This document shows positions 27,718-36,083 of a stretch of DNA of 55,469 nucleotides, one piece after another (the first letter of the stretch is position 1; every line of letters begins with the position of its first letter). The translations under genes were made by a program, and so were the position numbers. The notes under the pieces were generated by a model. It did no database searches. It was not told the DNA's origin and saw only the letters and a program-made list of their open reading frames with translations. The DNA comes from Balneolaceae bacterium (GTDB taxonomy: Bacteria > Bacteroidota > Rhodothermia > Balneolales > Balneolaceae). The stretch covers positions 1 through 55,469 of the forward strand of contig REDS01000122.1 of the NCBI GenBank assembly GCA_007693395.1, in the 5' to 3' direction.

Positions 27718-28977
27718 CTACAGAGCTGGGTTCATCACTTTGCCCAAAAAGAGATTTGTGCCGCTTTCCCGTTCATGGATGATGAAGACAAAAGGCCTGT
27801 CAACAATCATTTGTGGCGGCATTGAAGTAATACCAATGCCCACACTCGTTACAGCGGCAGCCTCTGTTCCCTCCTCATCAACCCGGATAAATGTTTTGTG
27901 TTTAACATGGTCGATATACAGATTTTGTGGTGACACATCGGCAATACCTTTCAGATTGGCTTCCCACTCATCAAAAGCCTTCACAATTCCCATGGATTTC
28001 AGAATATCATTGTATTCTATTTCGTACTCAAACTCAAACTTTGGCAACTGAAGCGTAATTTCCCTGGAATCAACGGACATATTTGCTCTCCAAGATGCAA
28101 GGTTACCGGCTGTAATGTGCTCATCAATAAATTGGTTAATCGGCATATCGGCATCTGCCGGTATCAAAACAGTCATTGAAAAAAGGCTGTCGCCATAGGG
28201 AATTTCAACCATTTGTACATTCTCTGAGAAATAGAGTGCAAATTTACCCTCCTGGTGCATCATGTCTGTCTGTACAGTTCCGCCGGTTTCTAACTTGAAC
28301 TCTGCTCTCCGGGTATCATCGGTATCGAACGGGCGCAGCCAGTCTCCCTTAAAATAGAGCGCATTGATGAGATACATAACAATATGTGGTTCAATCTCCT
28401 CAATAATTTCCTCAATCAATCCTTCCGTGTTCTCTTTAACCCATGCATTAATCACATCGGGTGCTGCCGGATCACTAAAATCGAGGCCTTCAATGCGTGC
28501 ATCAAAGAATTCTCTCATTTTGTCAAGAAATTCCTCTTCGACGGGCAGCCCGTTTCTGTGCCAGATGGAGTTGGCAATTTTTATTGTCACACTGCGATCG
28601 GCTGTTGTAAGCAGCTCCGTAAGCGACTTAAAAGCATTGTTAATCTCATCTATCTCCAGTCCGTTCAGAAAAAGAGCTTCACGCATTTCATCAAATGTAT
28701 CGCCCTGTGCACCGTTCAGTGTCATAGCAAGCGCCATTGAGATACTTAAGGGAGAGATCATCAGGTTCTCTTCATCGCTATCGAACGCTACCGTTTGTTT
28801 AAAAATTTCGTAGCTGAATTGCTGATCTGCTTCAATCAGCAGCTTCTCCTGTGGTGTTAAATCACGCGGAAGCTCCCCTGATGGGCCATCGGGCCCAACT
28901 ATACTCTTACTGCAGGCTATAGCCAGGATGAAAATGAAAATTGCGCTAATTGTATACCATTTATATGCTGTAAACAT
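27718..28977 (-). CDS. Serpin lipoprotein (serine protease inhibitor)
   Basis: 419 residues from the ATG at 28977; TTG/GTG codons just upstream are not needed. Signal with lipobox LAIAC, Cys22, so it is probably outer-membrane anchored. Serpin landmarks: NLMISPLSISMALAMTLNGA, the shutter region, NALYFKGDWLRPF, MHQEGKF, and the C-terminal DRPFVFIIHE...LFLGKVMNPAL. The hinge is DEEGTEAAAVTSVG. Counting as in alpha-1-antitrypsin, the reactive centre is Gly-Ile-Thr|Ser-Met-Pro-Pro, P1 Thr and P1' Ser, and the small-residue hinge indicates an inhibitory serpin. It sits on the opposite strand between hisA and hisF. Target protease unknown. Confidence 0.95.
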   Translation of the reverse strand: MFTAYKWYTISAIFIFILAIACSKSIVGPDGPSGELPRDLTPQEKLLIEADQQFSYEIFKQTVAFDSDEENLMISPLSISMALAMTLNGAQGDTFDEMREALFLNGLEIDEINNAFKSLTELLTTADRSVTIKIANSIWHRNGLPVEEEFLDKMREFFDARIEGLDFSDPAAPDVINAWVKENTEGLIEEIIEEIEPHIVMYLINALYFKGDWLRPFDTDDTRRAEFKLETGGTVQTDMMHQEGKFALYFSENVQMVEIPYGDSLFSMTVLIPADADMPINQFIDEHITAGNLASWRANMSVDSREITLQLPKFEFEYEIEYNDILKSMGIVKAFDEWEANLKGIADVSPQNLYIDHVKHKTFIRVDEEGTEAAAVTSVGIGITSMPPQMIVDRPFVFIIHERESGTNLFLGKVMNPAL

Positions 28978-29100
28978 CTGTTTCACCAAATCTCTGTTTA
29001 AAGTGGATGAATCCCGTTGATTTATACTATATACACATAAGAAGTTGCATATACCTATGTGTCAGAGCAAACTATATATAATCTTTCTGATTATTCTTTT

Positions 29101-29108
29101 TATCTTTG
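29101..29108 (+). promoter_or_regulatory. Candidate -7 element of a hisF promoter
   Basis: TATCTTTG at 29101-29108 is an exact TAnnTTTG. No clear TTTG lies at the expected distance upstream (a TTTC at 29084-29087 is the nearest). Initiation near 29113 would leave a leader of about 10 bases before the hisF ATG at 29124. A promoter here is expected because the serpin separates hisFE from the rest of the locus. Confidence 0.4.
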
Positions 29109-29123
29109 ATGCTGATTAAAAAT

Positions 29124-29897
29124 ATGCTCACAAAACGAATTATACCTTGCCTCGATATTAAAGACGGACGAACCGTTAAAGGGGTAAACTTTATCGGCCT
29201 TCGTGATGCCGGTGATCCCGTTGAACTCGCCAGGCGTTACACTACCGAGGGGGCCGACGAACTTGTTTTTCTCGATATAACCGCTACTAAAGAGAAACGC
29301 AGAACTTTGGTTAAACTTGTGGAAGATATTGCAAGAGAGATCAGTATACCGTTTACCGTAGGCGGTGGTATTAAGTCGGTTGATGAAATTGAAGAGATTC
29401 TGAAAGCCGGCGCCGACAAAGTTTCTCTGAACAGTGCCATTGTTCGTGATCCAGATTTAATAACACGGGCTTCTGTTGCATTTGGCTCGCAGGCAGTGGT
29501 TGCAGCTGTTGATGCAAAAAAAACGAACGGCCATTGGGAAGTGTTCGTGAAAGGCGGCTCAGAACCAACCGGCATCAACGCACTTGAGTGGATTAAAAAA
29601 GCAGAAGAGCTGGGAGCCGGGGAAATTCTTCTCACGAGCATGGATCGCGACGGAACCAAATCTGGTTTCGACCTGGAGCTTCTGAATGAAGTAAACAATC
29701 ATGTAACTATTCCCATAATTGCGAGTGGCGGAGCAGGCACCATAGAGCATTGTTGTGATGCCGTTCTACTTGGGAAAGCCGATGCTGTACTTGCGGCAAG
29801 TATTTTCCACTTCAGAGAAATTGAAATTGAAACATTGAAAAAGAGTATGGCGGATGCGGGGATTCCGGTTCGCTTTGTCACTGAAATTTTAGACTAA
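29124..29897 (+). CDS. hisF: Imidazole glycerol phosphate synthase, cyclase subunit
   Basis: 258 residues from the ATG at 29124, which gives the canonical start [15 protein letters not shown]; an ATG at 29109 would add five residues and overlap the likely transcription start. TIM barrel with catalytic Asp11 and the second Asp in [11 protein letters not shown], plus VGGGIKS and ASGGAGT phosphate-binding motifs. It uses ammonia from HisH to make IGP and AICAR. It is followed by hisE after 10 bases. Confidence 0.97.
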   Translation: MLTKRIIPCLDIKDGRTVKGVNFIGLRDAGDPVELARRYTTEGADELVFLDITATKEKRRTLVKLVEDIAREISIPFTVGGGIKSVDEIEEILKAGADKVSLNSAIVRDPDLITRASVAFGSQAVVAAVDAKKTNGHWEVFVKGGSEPTGINALEWIKKAEELGAGEILLTSMDRDGTKSGFDLELLNEVNNHVTIPIIASGGAGTIEHCCDAVLLGKADAVLAASIFHFREIEIETLKKSMADAGIPVRFVTEILD

Positions 29898-29907
29898 TAA
29901 ATCACTT

Positions 29908-30207
29908 ATGGCTACTAAAGAAGAAATTGAATTTTTATACGATCTAGAACGGCTGCTTATTCAACGAAAAAAAGATATGCCGAAAGGATCGTACTCTACC
30001 AGGCTATTTAAAAAAGGAATTGACAAAATAGCTCAAAAATTGGGCGAAGAAGCCGTTGAAACCATAATTGCATCAAAAAATAAAAAACAGTCGGAAGTGG
30101 TGAACGAGGCTGCAGATATAATTTATCACCTACTTGTACTGCTGGTAGAGAGAGACATTCCTCTCGATTCTGTTATTCAGGAGATGATGCTGAGAAGTAA
30201 GAAGTAA
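29908..30207 (+). CDS. hisE: Phosphoribosyl-ATP pyrophosphohydrolase, stand-alone
   Basis: 99 residues, matching only the HisE half of the HisIE fusion: FLYDLERLLIQRKKDMPKGSYSTRLFKKG, the KLGEEAVETIIA helix with the metal-binding Glu residues, and NEAADIIYHLLVLL. No HisI (cyclohydrolase) sequence precedes it; only 10 bases separate it from hisF. It hydrolyses phosphoribosyl-ATP to phosphoribosyl-AMP. A separate hisI must exist outside the window if the pathway is complete. Confidence 0.95.
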   Translation: MATKEEIEFLYDLERLLIQRKKDMPKGSYSTRLFKKGIDKIAQKLGEEAVETIIASKNKKQSEVVNEAADIIYHLLVLLVERDIPLDSVIQEMMLRSKK

Positions 30208-30225
30208 GAATAGTAACAAGTATGA

Positions 30226-30258
30226 AGTATCGAGTATTGAGGCTCAATACTCGATACT
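30226..30258. repeat. Near-perfect 33-base palindrome after hisE
   Basis: AGTATCGAGTATTGAG (30226-30241) and CTCAATACTCGATACT (30243-30258) are exact reverse complements around a single G. It lies between the convergent ends of hisE and the AbgT-family gene, after short imperfect direct repeats (GAAGTAA). No T-run follows on either strand. It may act as a bidirectional transcript end or be a small dispersed repeat. Confidence 0.7.
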
Positions 30259-30273
30259 CACATCTCAAGACTA

Positions 30274-31869
30274 TCAAGGTGCCGGATAGACGTAGTGTGC
30301 TTCGAAGCTCAGAGGAATTCCAAGAGCCCAGTATGCCAGTAGAAATATCGTCCAGGTAATCAGGAAGATGATGGAGTAAGGCAACATCATTGAGATCAGT
30401 GTTCCTATTCCTGTATTCTTTACATATCGCTGACAGAATACCACTACAAGCGGGAAGTATGGCAGCAATGGTGTAATAATGTTCGATACAGAATCACCAA
30501 CACGGTAGGCAGCCTGAGTTAAATCAGGTGAGATTCCAAGCTGCATCAGCATTGGCACAAATATCGGGGCAATGAGAAGCCACTTGGCCGATGCCGAGCC
30601 CACCAGCAGGTTCACAAACGCACTCAGGAAAATAATACCAACAATCGTTACCTGTCCCGGCAATGCAAGTGCCTCAAGGAAATTAGCGCCCTTCACAGCG
30701 ATCAAAAGACCTACGTTCGACTGGTTGAACGCGTCAATAAACAGAGCACAGAAAAATGCCATAACGATGTAGTAGCCCATACTCTGCATCGACTTGGTCA
30801 TGTTGTCGATCATATCCTTCGAGCTCTTATACTTGCCTGATGCGTATCCATAAACCACGCCGGGAATGAGCAGTAGCACAAATATTAACGGTACAATGGC
30901 TTGCATAAGTGCTGCATTGGGAGAAAAAAGAGAGCTTACTTCGGGGTTATCCCAGTTTTGATCTCTAAGCCCGGATGTTTCAGGCCATGCCCAGATAATC
31001 AGGCCCACAAGGCCAAGCATCATAGCAGTAAATCCATACCAGAAAGCACGGCTCTCCTTATCTGTAACCTCTTCCATCTGCGGCATCTCATCTTCGTCAC
31101 CGTCTACTTCAATTCCGCTTAGTCTGGGCTCAACAATTTTATCCGTAATGTACCAGCCAACTGCTACTATCAACAAACAGGAGGCAGAGGTAAAGTACCA
31201 GTTATTGATGGGGTTTATCACAAATTCAGGATCAACAATTCTCGCTGCTTCAAGCGTAATACTCGATAAAAGCGGATCTATCGCTGAAGGAATAAAGTTG
31301 GCAGAAAAACCCCCGCTAACTCCGGCAAATGCCGCTGCAATACCGGCAAGAGGATGCCGGCCAGCCGCATAAAAAATCACCCCTCCCAGAGGGATAACCA
31401 GAACATAACCCGCATCAGCCGCAGTATGGCTAATAATTGCAATAAAAATAAGCATTGGGGTTAAAAATGAAACCGGCGTAAAACCAAGCAGCTTTTTGAG
31501 GCCGGCATCAATCCAGCCGGAGTGTTCTGCCACCCCTACGCCAAGCATGGCAACCAGAACAATCCCCAGCGGTGCAAAAAGCACAAATGTTTGAATCATT
31601 CCGGCAAGAAAATCGGCGAGACTCTCTCCGGTAAGCTGGTTTTGTACAACCAGTTGTTCACCGGTACGGGGATCTATTTCAGTGAAGTTGAAAGGGGCCA
31701 GGATTGCTGAAACAACCCATACAATTACCATCAGGAAAAAGAAAAGCATTGCCGGATCGGGCAGCTTATTTCCTAAATTTTCAATTACATTGAGAAACTT
31801 ATCAAATAGTGTTCCCCTCCCCTCACTCTGGGGCATCTCATTTTCTGACTCTTTGGTCTCTTCTGCCAC
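30274..31869 (-). CDS. AbgT-family transporter (p-aminobenzoyl-glutamate transporter-like)
   Basis: 531 residues from the GTG at 31869; an ATG at 31836 is an alternative start that loses only a charged N-terminal tail. About 12 hydrophobic segments, with the AbgT signatures LPDPAMLFFFLMVIVWVVSA near the start, IISHTAADAGYVLVIPLGG, and SASAKWLLIAPIFVPML in the last third. Members import p-aminobenzoyl-glutamate or export sulfa drugs in an ion-driven manner; which applies here cannot be told. It ends by the palindrome shared with hisE. It diverges from the LamG lipoprotein. Inner membrane. Confidence 0.93.
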   Translation of the reverse strand: MAEETKESENEMPQSEGRGTLFDKFLNVIENLGNKLPDPAMLFFFLMVIVWVVSAILAPFNFTEIDPRTGEQLVVQNQLTGESLADFLAGMIQTFVLFAPLGIVLVAMLGVGVAEHSGWIDAGLKKLLGFTPVSFLTPMLIFIAIISHTAADAGYVLVIPLGGVIFYAAGRHPLAGIAAAFAGVSGGFSANFIPSAIDPLLSSITLEAARIVDPEFVINPINNWYFTSASCLLIVAVGWYITDKIVEPRLSGIEVDGDEDEMPQMEEVTDKESRAFWYGFTAMMLGLVGLIIWAWPETSGLRDQNWDNPEVSSLFSPNAALMQAIVPLIFVLLLIPGVVYGYASGKYKSSKDMIDNMTKSMQSMGYYIVMAFFCALFIDAFNQSNVGLLIAVKGANFLEALALPGQVTIVGIIFLSAFVNLLVGSASAKWLLIAPIFVPMLMQLGISPDLTQAAYRVGDSVSNIITPLLPYFPLVVVFCQRYVKNTGIGTLISMMLPYSIIFLITWTIFLLAYWALGIPLSFEAHYVYPAP

Positions 31870-32051
31870 GCTTTTCCGGATTAGTTACAGGTTCAAATCA
31901 TTCAATTGCAGAAAATAAGGGTTTCGGGATGCTTTACAAGAAAAAATATTTCGATAAGCAGAACAGTTGTTCAAAAATCCTGCAAATCATGAAAAAAATA
32001 AATACTATCGGTGAAGTTTAGATTACATACTTATTCTTGAAAATTGAAACC

Positions 32052-32918
32052 ATGAGTTACAAATCAATCGCAGCGTTCACTTTCGCTCTATTTCTGTCTG
32101 CTTGTTCCGAAAATGGCCATCAGAAAAACTTCATTGAATCGCTCACATTTTATGCGTCTTATGATGGGGAACTCCAAGCCGATTTTGCAAAAGGCGACCC
32201 TAACTTTTATATGTCGCCAACATGGGCGGGCCGAAATGAACCTGTTTTGATGCAGGGCGGCAATGAACATGTAGCGATCCATAAAAATGAGGGTAAGTAT
32301 GGTGATGCACTTTGGATTGACAACTCATGGACGCCCGTTTACTTCTACAAGGGTAAAGAGAATATAAAACACCGGGATTCTGACTGGAGCGGAACTGTAT
32401 CTTTTTGGATGAGGCTTGATCCTGATGAAGACCTGCCTGCCGGATTTTCCGACCCCCTTTTACTCACAGACTCGGGTTGGAATGATGGTGCACTATTTGT
32501 TGACTTTACCGATGATGCAGAGCGCATTTTTCGGTTTGCCTTTTTTGCTGACAGAGACATTTGGGACCCAGACCTGCGCGATTGGGATGACGTACCATTT
32601 GAAGAACGCCCAATGATTGAATTTACTGAACCTGTCTTCAGTCGTGATGAGTGGACGCATGTTGCGTTTACCTTTAGAAATTTTAATTCAGGAGGTTCAG
32701 ATGGTGAAGCTTACGGATATATCAACGGGAAGCATATTGGTGTGTTATCCGGAAGAGATCAAACCATCAGCTGGAACCCGGATCTATTAGCCATCTGGCT
32801 TGGGTATAACTTCAGGGGATATCTGGATGAATTGGCAATTTTTAACCGGGAGTTAAGCCAAACCGAAATCGAATACATATTCTCACTTGAGCAAACATTG
32901 GGTAATTTGCTGAATTAG
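32052..32918 (+). CDS. LamG-like (concanavalin A fold) lipoprotein
   Basis: 288 residues from the ATG at 32052; an in-frame TTG at 32037 is rejected. Lipobox LSAC, Cys18. One LamG/ConA-like domain: LTFYASYDGELQADFAKGDP at the start, GTVSFWMRLDPDEDLP in the middle, WTHVAFTFRNF, and the characteristic end GYLDELAIFNRELSQTEIEYIF. Such domains bind carbohydrates or protein ligands at the cell surface; no enzyme module is attached. Its stop codon overlaps that of the convergent hydrolase by four bases. Confidence 0.9.
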   Translation: MSYKSIAAFTFALFLSACSENGHQKNFIESLTFYASYDGELQADFAKGDPNFYMSPTWAGRNEPVLMQGGNEHVAIHKNEGKYGDALWIDNSWTPVYFYKGKENIKHRDSDWSGTVSFWMRLDPDEDLPAGFSDPLLLTDSGWNDGALFVDFTDDAERIFRFAFFADRDIWDPDLRDWDDVPFEERPMIEFTEPVFSRDEWTHVAFTFRNFNSGGSDGEAYGYINGKHIGVLSGRDQTISWNPDLLAIWLGYNFRGYLDELAIFNRELSQTEIEYIFSLEQTLGNLLN

Positions 32919-33670
32919 GCATTCATTCTTAATCTCAATTTTTGAATGCTTTGATCAAGTAACCTCAGATCCTCTGGACGGGATAGACGATGGCCTCCAT
33001 CCGGTACAAGGGTTAGTTCGCATTGCTCTTTTCCAATCATTTCATAGAGCTGTTTAGATTTTTGCCACGGCACATCTGCATCATTTTTCCCGTGAACCAA
33101 GCAAACGGGTATATCCAGATCGATTGAGTCGTGGCTCAACAACAGATGTCGGTTTCCGCTATCAAGTAATCTTTTTGTGATTTTTATCGGTTCATCGCGG
33201 TATTCCGATGGTGATAAGATATATCCCTCCCGGTCCATCAGTGCTCTCTGTTCATCACTCAATCTTTCCTCATAAACAGATTTCGTAAAATCGGGTGATG
33301 ATGCAATCCCCACGAGCCCTCGGATTTGTTTCGGGCGCTTCAGAGCAGCCAGCAGTGCCAGCCAGCCGCCCATGGATGAGCCCACAGCCAGCACCGGTTT
33401 TTCGGCAACTTGGTCGATTATCAAAAGCGCATCATTCAGCCAGTCGGTGATGGTTCCGTCTTCAAACCGGCCATCCGAGGCGCCATGTCCGCGGTAATCA
33501 AACCGCACATAAGCCTGCCCGCGTTTGCGGCACTGCGCCTCAAAATAAGTGGCTTTGGTGCCCTCCATATTCGAAAAAAAGCCTGGTAGAAAAATAATCG
33601 TCGGCAGTGATCCTGTCAGATGACGGTAAGCAATTCGGTGATCATCAGGGGATTTGATAAAGTCGGGCAT
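32915..33670 (-). CDS. Alpha/beta hydrolase
   Basis: 251 residues. Nucleophile Ser99 in GSSMGGW (97-103), acid Asp197 in HGKNDADVP, His227 in DGGHRLS: a complete triad. Oxyanion region LPGFFSNMEG (28-37) and the FDYRGHGASDG strand-helix are typical. Overall similarity is to the ABHD10/short-chain acyl-ester hydrolase type. No signal peptide, so cytoplasmic. Substrate unknown. It overlaps the LamG gene tail to tail by 4 bases. Confidence 0.9.
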   Translation of the reverse strand: MPDFIKSPDDHRIAYRHLTGSLPTIIFLPGFFSNMEGTKATYFEAQCRKRGQAYVRFDYRGHGASDGRFEDGTITDWLNDALLIIDQVAEKPVLAVGSSMGGWLALLAALKRPKQIRGLVGIASSPDFTKSVYEERLSDEQRALMDREGYILSPSEYRDEPIKITKRLLDSGNRHLLLSHDSIDLDIPVCLVHGKNDADVPWQKSKQLYEMIGKEQCELTLVPDGGHRLSRPEDLRLLDQSIQKLRLRMNA

Positions 33671-33790
33671 CGGTATAATGAGAATCTATTACGAAATGGG
33701 AAGTTTTTGAATTATTTGAATATCGTGATGAACTAAGACTTTCGAAAACTCACATAACTATCATAATTACGTACGTCGCGTCCTCCGCGG

Positions 33791-34333
33791 TTACCTCCAT
33801 GTTCTGCCGCCAACGGCATCCAGTGCTTCGCAGCCGGAGTAGTAACCGGGAATTGGCTGATAGTTTAGAACCTGTGTGGCTCCCGGCTCCGAAGAGAAAA
33901 ACCCAAGGGATGCAAACTGCTTAAAAAAGCGGAAAAATATTTCCCCTTCCGGCTGGTGAATCCACTTTTTCACAAATTCATTCTGCTCTTCAAAACTCAT
34001 TCCGGTGAAGTTATCATCTGCTAAGCCATCAAGACCACTTAGCATAAACTCTTTTTCCTCAGACGAGAAATATCCATCAACCAGAATGTCGATAAATCGC
34101 TCCACTTTTGCATCTTTTGCACCGGGGGTTTCTGTCCGGGGAAAAATTACCTCAGCCAAATCTTCGGCAGCTTGCAATTGATCAACTGAAAGGGATGATG
34201 GTTTCCAGGTTTCATCGTATAGGCTGGAGCAGCCATTCAGTAACGCCGTGAGAAGTGGGGTGCTGACTGTAAACCCAAGCAGTGCCGCACTGCGTTTGAT
34301 GGCTTCCCTTCGATTGATGCTTTCAGCTTCCAT
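33791..34333 (-). CDS. Gluconate 2-dehydrogenase subunit 3-like Tat protein
   Basis: 180 residues. The N-terminus has a twin-arginine signal (NRREAIKRSAALLG, residues 7-20) followed by a lipobox-like LLNGC at about residue 35, so it may be a Tat-exported lipoprotein. The mature part fits the gluconate 2-dehydrogenase subunit 3 family (AAEDLAEVIFPRTETPGAKDAKV, then EIFFRFFKQFASLGFFSS). Known members act as small partners that help export or mature the GMC flavoprotein. It starts one base after the GMC stop codon, so the two are coupled; the cytochrome subunit is absent here. Confidence 0.88.
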   Translation of the reverse strand: MEAESINRREAIKRSAALLGFTVSTPLLTALLNGCSSLYDETWKPSSLSVDQLQAAEDLAEVIFPRTETPGAKDAKVERFIDILVDGYFSSEEKEFMLSGLDGLADDNFTGMSFEEQNEFVKKWIHQPEGEIFFRFFKQFASLGFFSSEPGATQVLNYQPIPGYYSGCEALDAVGGRTWR

Positions 34334-34334
34334 C

Positions 34335-36041
34335 TCACAAATTCCCTTTTTTGAGTTCCTTTACGGCGTAATCGCATGCCCGCGCGGTGAGAGCCATATA
34401 TGTTAGGGATGGATTACCCCATCCGTTGGATGTCATGCAGGCACCGTCGGTCACAAAAATGTTGGGAATATCGTGCATCTGGTTCCAGCGGTTCAATACC
34501 GAGGTACGCGGATCGCGGCCCATTCTGGCAGTACCCATCTCGTGGATGCTGAGCCCCGGCGGGCTTTCGTTGTTAAACGTACTGATATTTCTGAATCCGG
34601 ATATCTCCAGCATTTCGGCGCTCGACGATTCCATCTCTTTGCGCATTTCCATCTCATTATCGCCCCACTCCATATCAATTACCAGTTTTGGGAGGCCCCA
34701 CTGATCGGTGTTGTCGTGGTCAAGATACACCCTGTTATCGTGGTTTGGCAGCGATTCGCCAAATGCCAGAAACGTCATGGTCCAGTTACCGGGGGTGGAG
34801 ATGTTATCTTTAAACTCTGCACCGAATTCGAGAGGGCCACCCTGCCCGGTGCTCTGCCTGCCACCCCAGCCGTAGGTAGAAAATCCACGGCGGTAGTTCG
34901 CACGTTCTGTTTCGGGGCTGATATTTTGAAACTGAGGCACCAGCACATCAACAGGGCGCCGGCCATAGAAATACCGGTCTTTGAATCCATCATGCACCCC
35001 GGATGCTCCAATTTCAAAATGGTTATCCATCAGATTGTGGCCCAGTTCACCACTCGAGTTGCCAAGCCCATCAGGAAATGTGTGCTTGAGCGAATTGAGC
35101 AAAATGCTGGTTGAGCCCAGGGCCGAAGCACATAAAAAAATGACATCGGCATAATAGTCGATGCTTTCTTTGGATTCGGCATCCACAATGCGCACACCCG
35201 ATGCTCTTTTGGTTTCCTTATCATACAAAATAGTGTGAACGATGGAGTGGGGGCGCAGCGTCATATTGCCGGTAGCTTCGGCAGCGGGCAGGGTGGATGA
35301 ATTGCTACTGAAGTAGGCACCATACGGGCAACCGCGGCGGCATAAATTCCGGGCCATGCACTGTCCGCGCCCATTGTGCGCCCTGGTGATGTTTGCCGTT
35401 CGCCCGATGGTGAGCTGCCGGTCGGTGTAGTGCTCGGCAATTTTTTCTTTTACATGATTTTCGATGCAGTTCATCTCCCATGGTGGCAGAAAAATTCCAT
35501 CGGGTATCTGGGGCAGCCCATCCCGGTTGCCACTCACCCCGATAAACGATTCCACATGATCGTACCATGGTTTGATGTCAGCATAACGAATGGGCCAGTC
35601 GATGCCGATACCGTCTCGTTCATATACGGCAAAATCTGTATCGCCCCGGCGATATGCCCATCGCCCCCAGGTAAGTGACCGTCCCCCAACCTGGTAACCA
35701 CGTGTCCATAGAAAAGGCTTGTTCTGGATGTAGGGATTCTCTGAATCTTTCACGAAAAAGTGTTTGGTATCTTGCGTAACCGCGTAGGCTGTCCGGCTCT
35801 GGATGGGGTATGTTTCTGTTCTTTCTTCGTGCGTGAGCCGGTTTCCATAGGGCAGTTCCCAGGGATGCTTCATCATGGTAGGGTAATCCTCAATGTGCCG
35901 AACCATCCTGCCACGTTCCAGAACCAGGGTGTTCAGTCCTTTTTCGGTAAGTTCTTTGGCCGCCCACCCTCCGCTAATACCGGTGCCCACCACAATGGCA
36001 TCGTACCTACGCTGATTGCGGGATTTGATGTTGAGATTCAT
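34335..36041 (-). CDS. GMC-family oxidoreductase (gluconate/sorbosone dehydrogenase-like)
   Basis: 568 residues. FAD-binding VVGTGISGGWAAKEL (17-31) with Glu at the end of strand 2 (LVLERGR), the GMC segment GGRSLTWGRWAYR, and the C-terminal DGACMTSNGWGNPSLTYMALTARA carrying the flavin and active-site positions (Asn, Gly-Asn-Pro-Ser-Leu-Thr). A Cys-containing stretch CMARNLCRRGCPYGAYFSS is characteristic of the membrane gluconate dehydrogenase class. There is no signal peptide of its own, which fits co-export with the Tat-signalled subunit 3 immediately downstream. Oxidises a sugar or polyol in the periplasm; exact substrate unknown. Confidence 0.9.
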   Translation of the reverse strand: MNLNIKSRNQRRYDAIVVGTGISGGWAAKELTEKGLNTLVLERGRMVRHIEDYPTMMKHPWELPYGNRLTHEERTETYPIQSRTAYAVTQDTKHFFVKDSENPYIQNKPFLWTRGYQVGGRSLTWGRWAYRRGDTDFAVYERDGIGIDWPIRYADIKPWYDHVESFIGVSGNRDGLPQIPDGIFLPPWEMNCIENHVKEKIAEHYTDRQLTIGRTANITRAHNGRGQCMARNLCRRGCPYGAYFSSNSSTLPAAEATGNMTLRPHSIVHTILYDKETKRASGVRIVDAESKESIDYYADVIFLCASALGSTSILLNSLKHTFPDGLGNSSGELGHNLMDNHFEIGASGVHDGFKDRYFYGRRPVDVLVPQFQNISPETERANYRRGFSTYGWGGRQSTGQGGPLEFGAEFKDNISTPGNWTMTFLAFGESLPNHDNRVYLDHDNTDQWGLPKLVIDMEWGDNEMEMRKEMESSSAEMLEISGFRNISTFNNESPPGLSIHEMGTARMGRDPRTSVLNRWNQMHDIPNIFVTDGACMTSNGWGNPSLTYMALTARACDYAVKELKKGNL

Positions 36042-36083
36042 AAAATCTCCGTTTGATGTTTTTTTAAAAGTCCATCTCAGATA

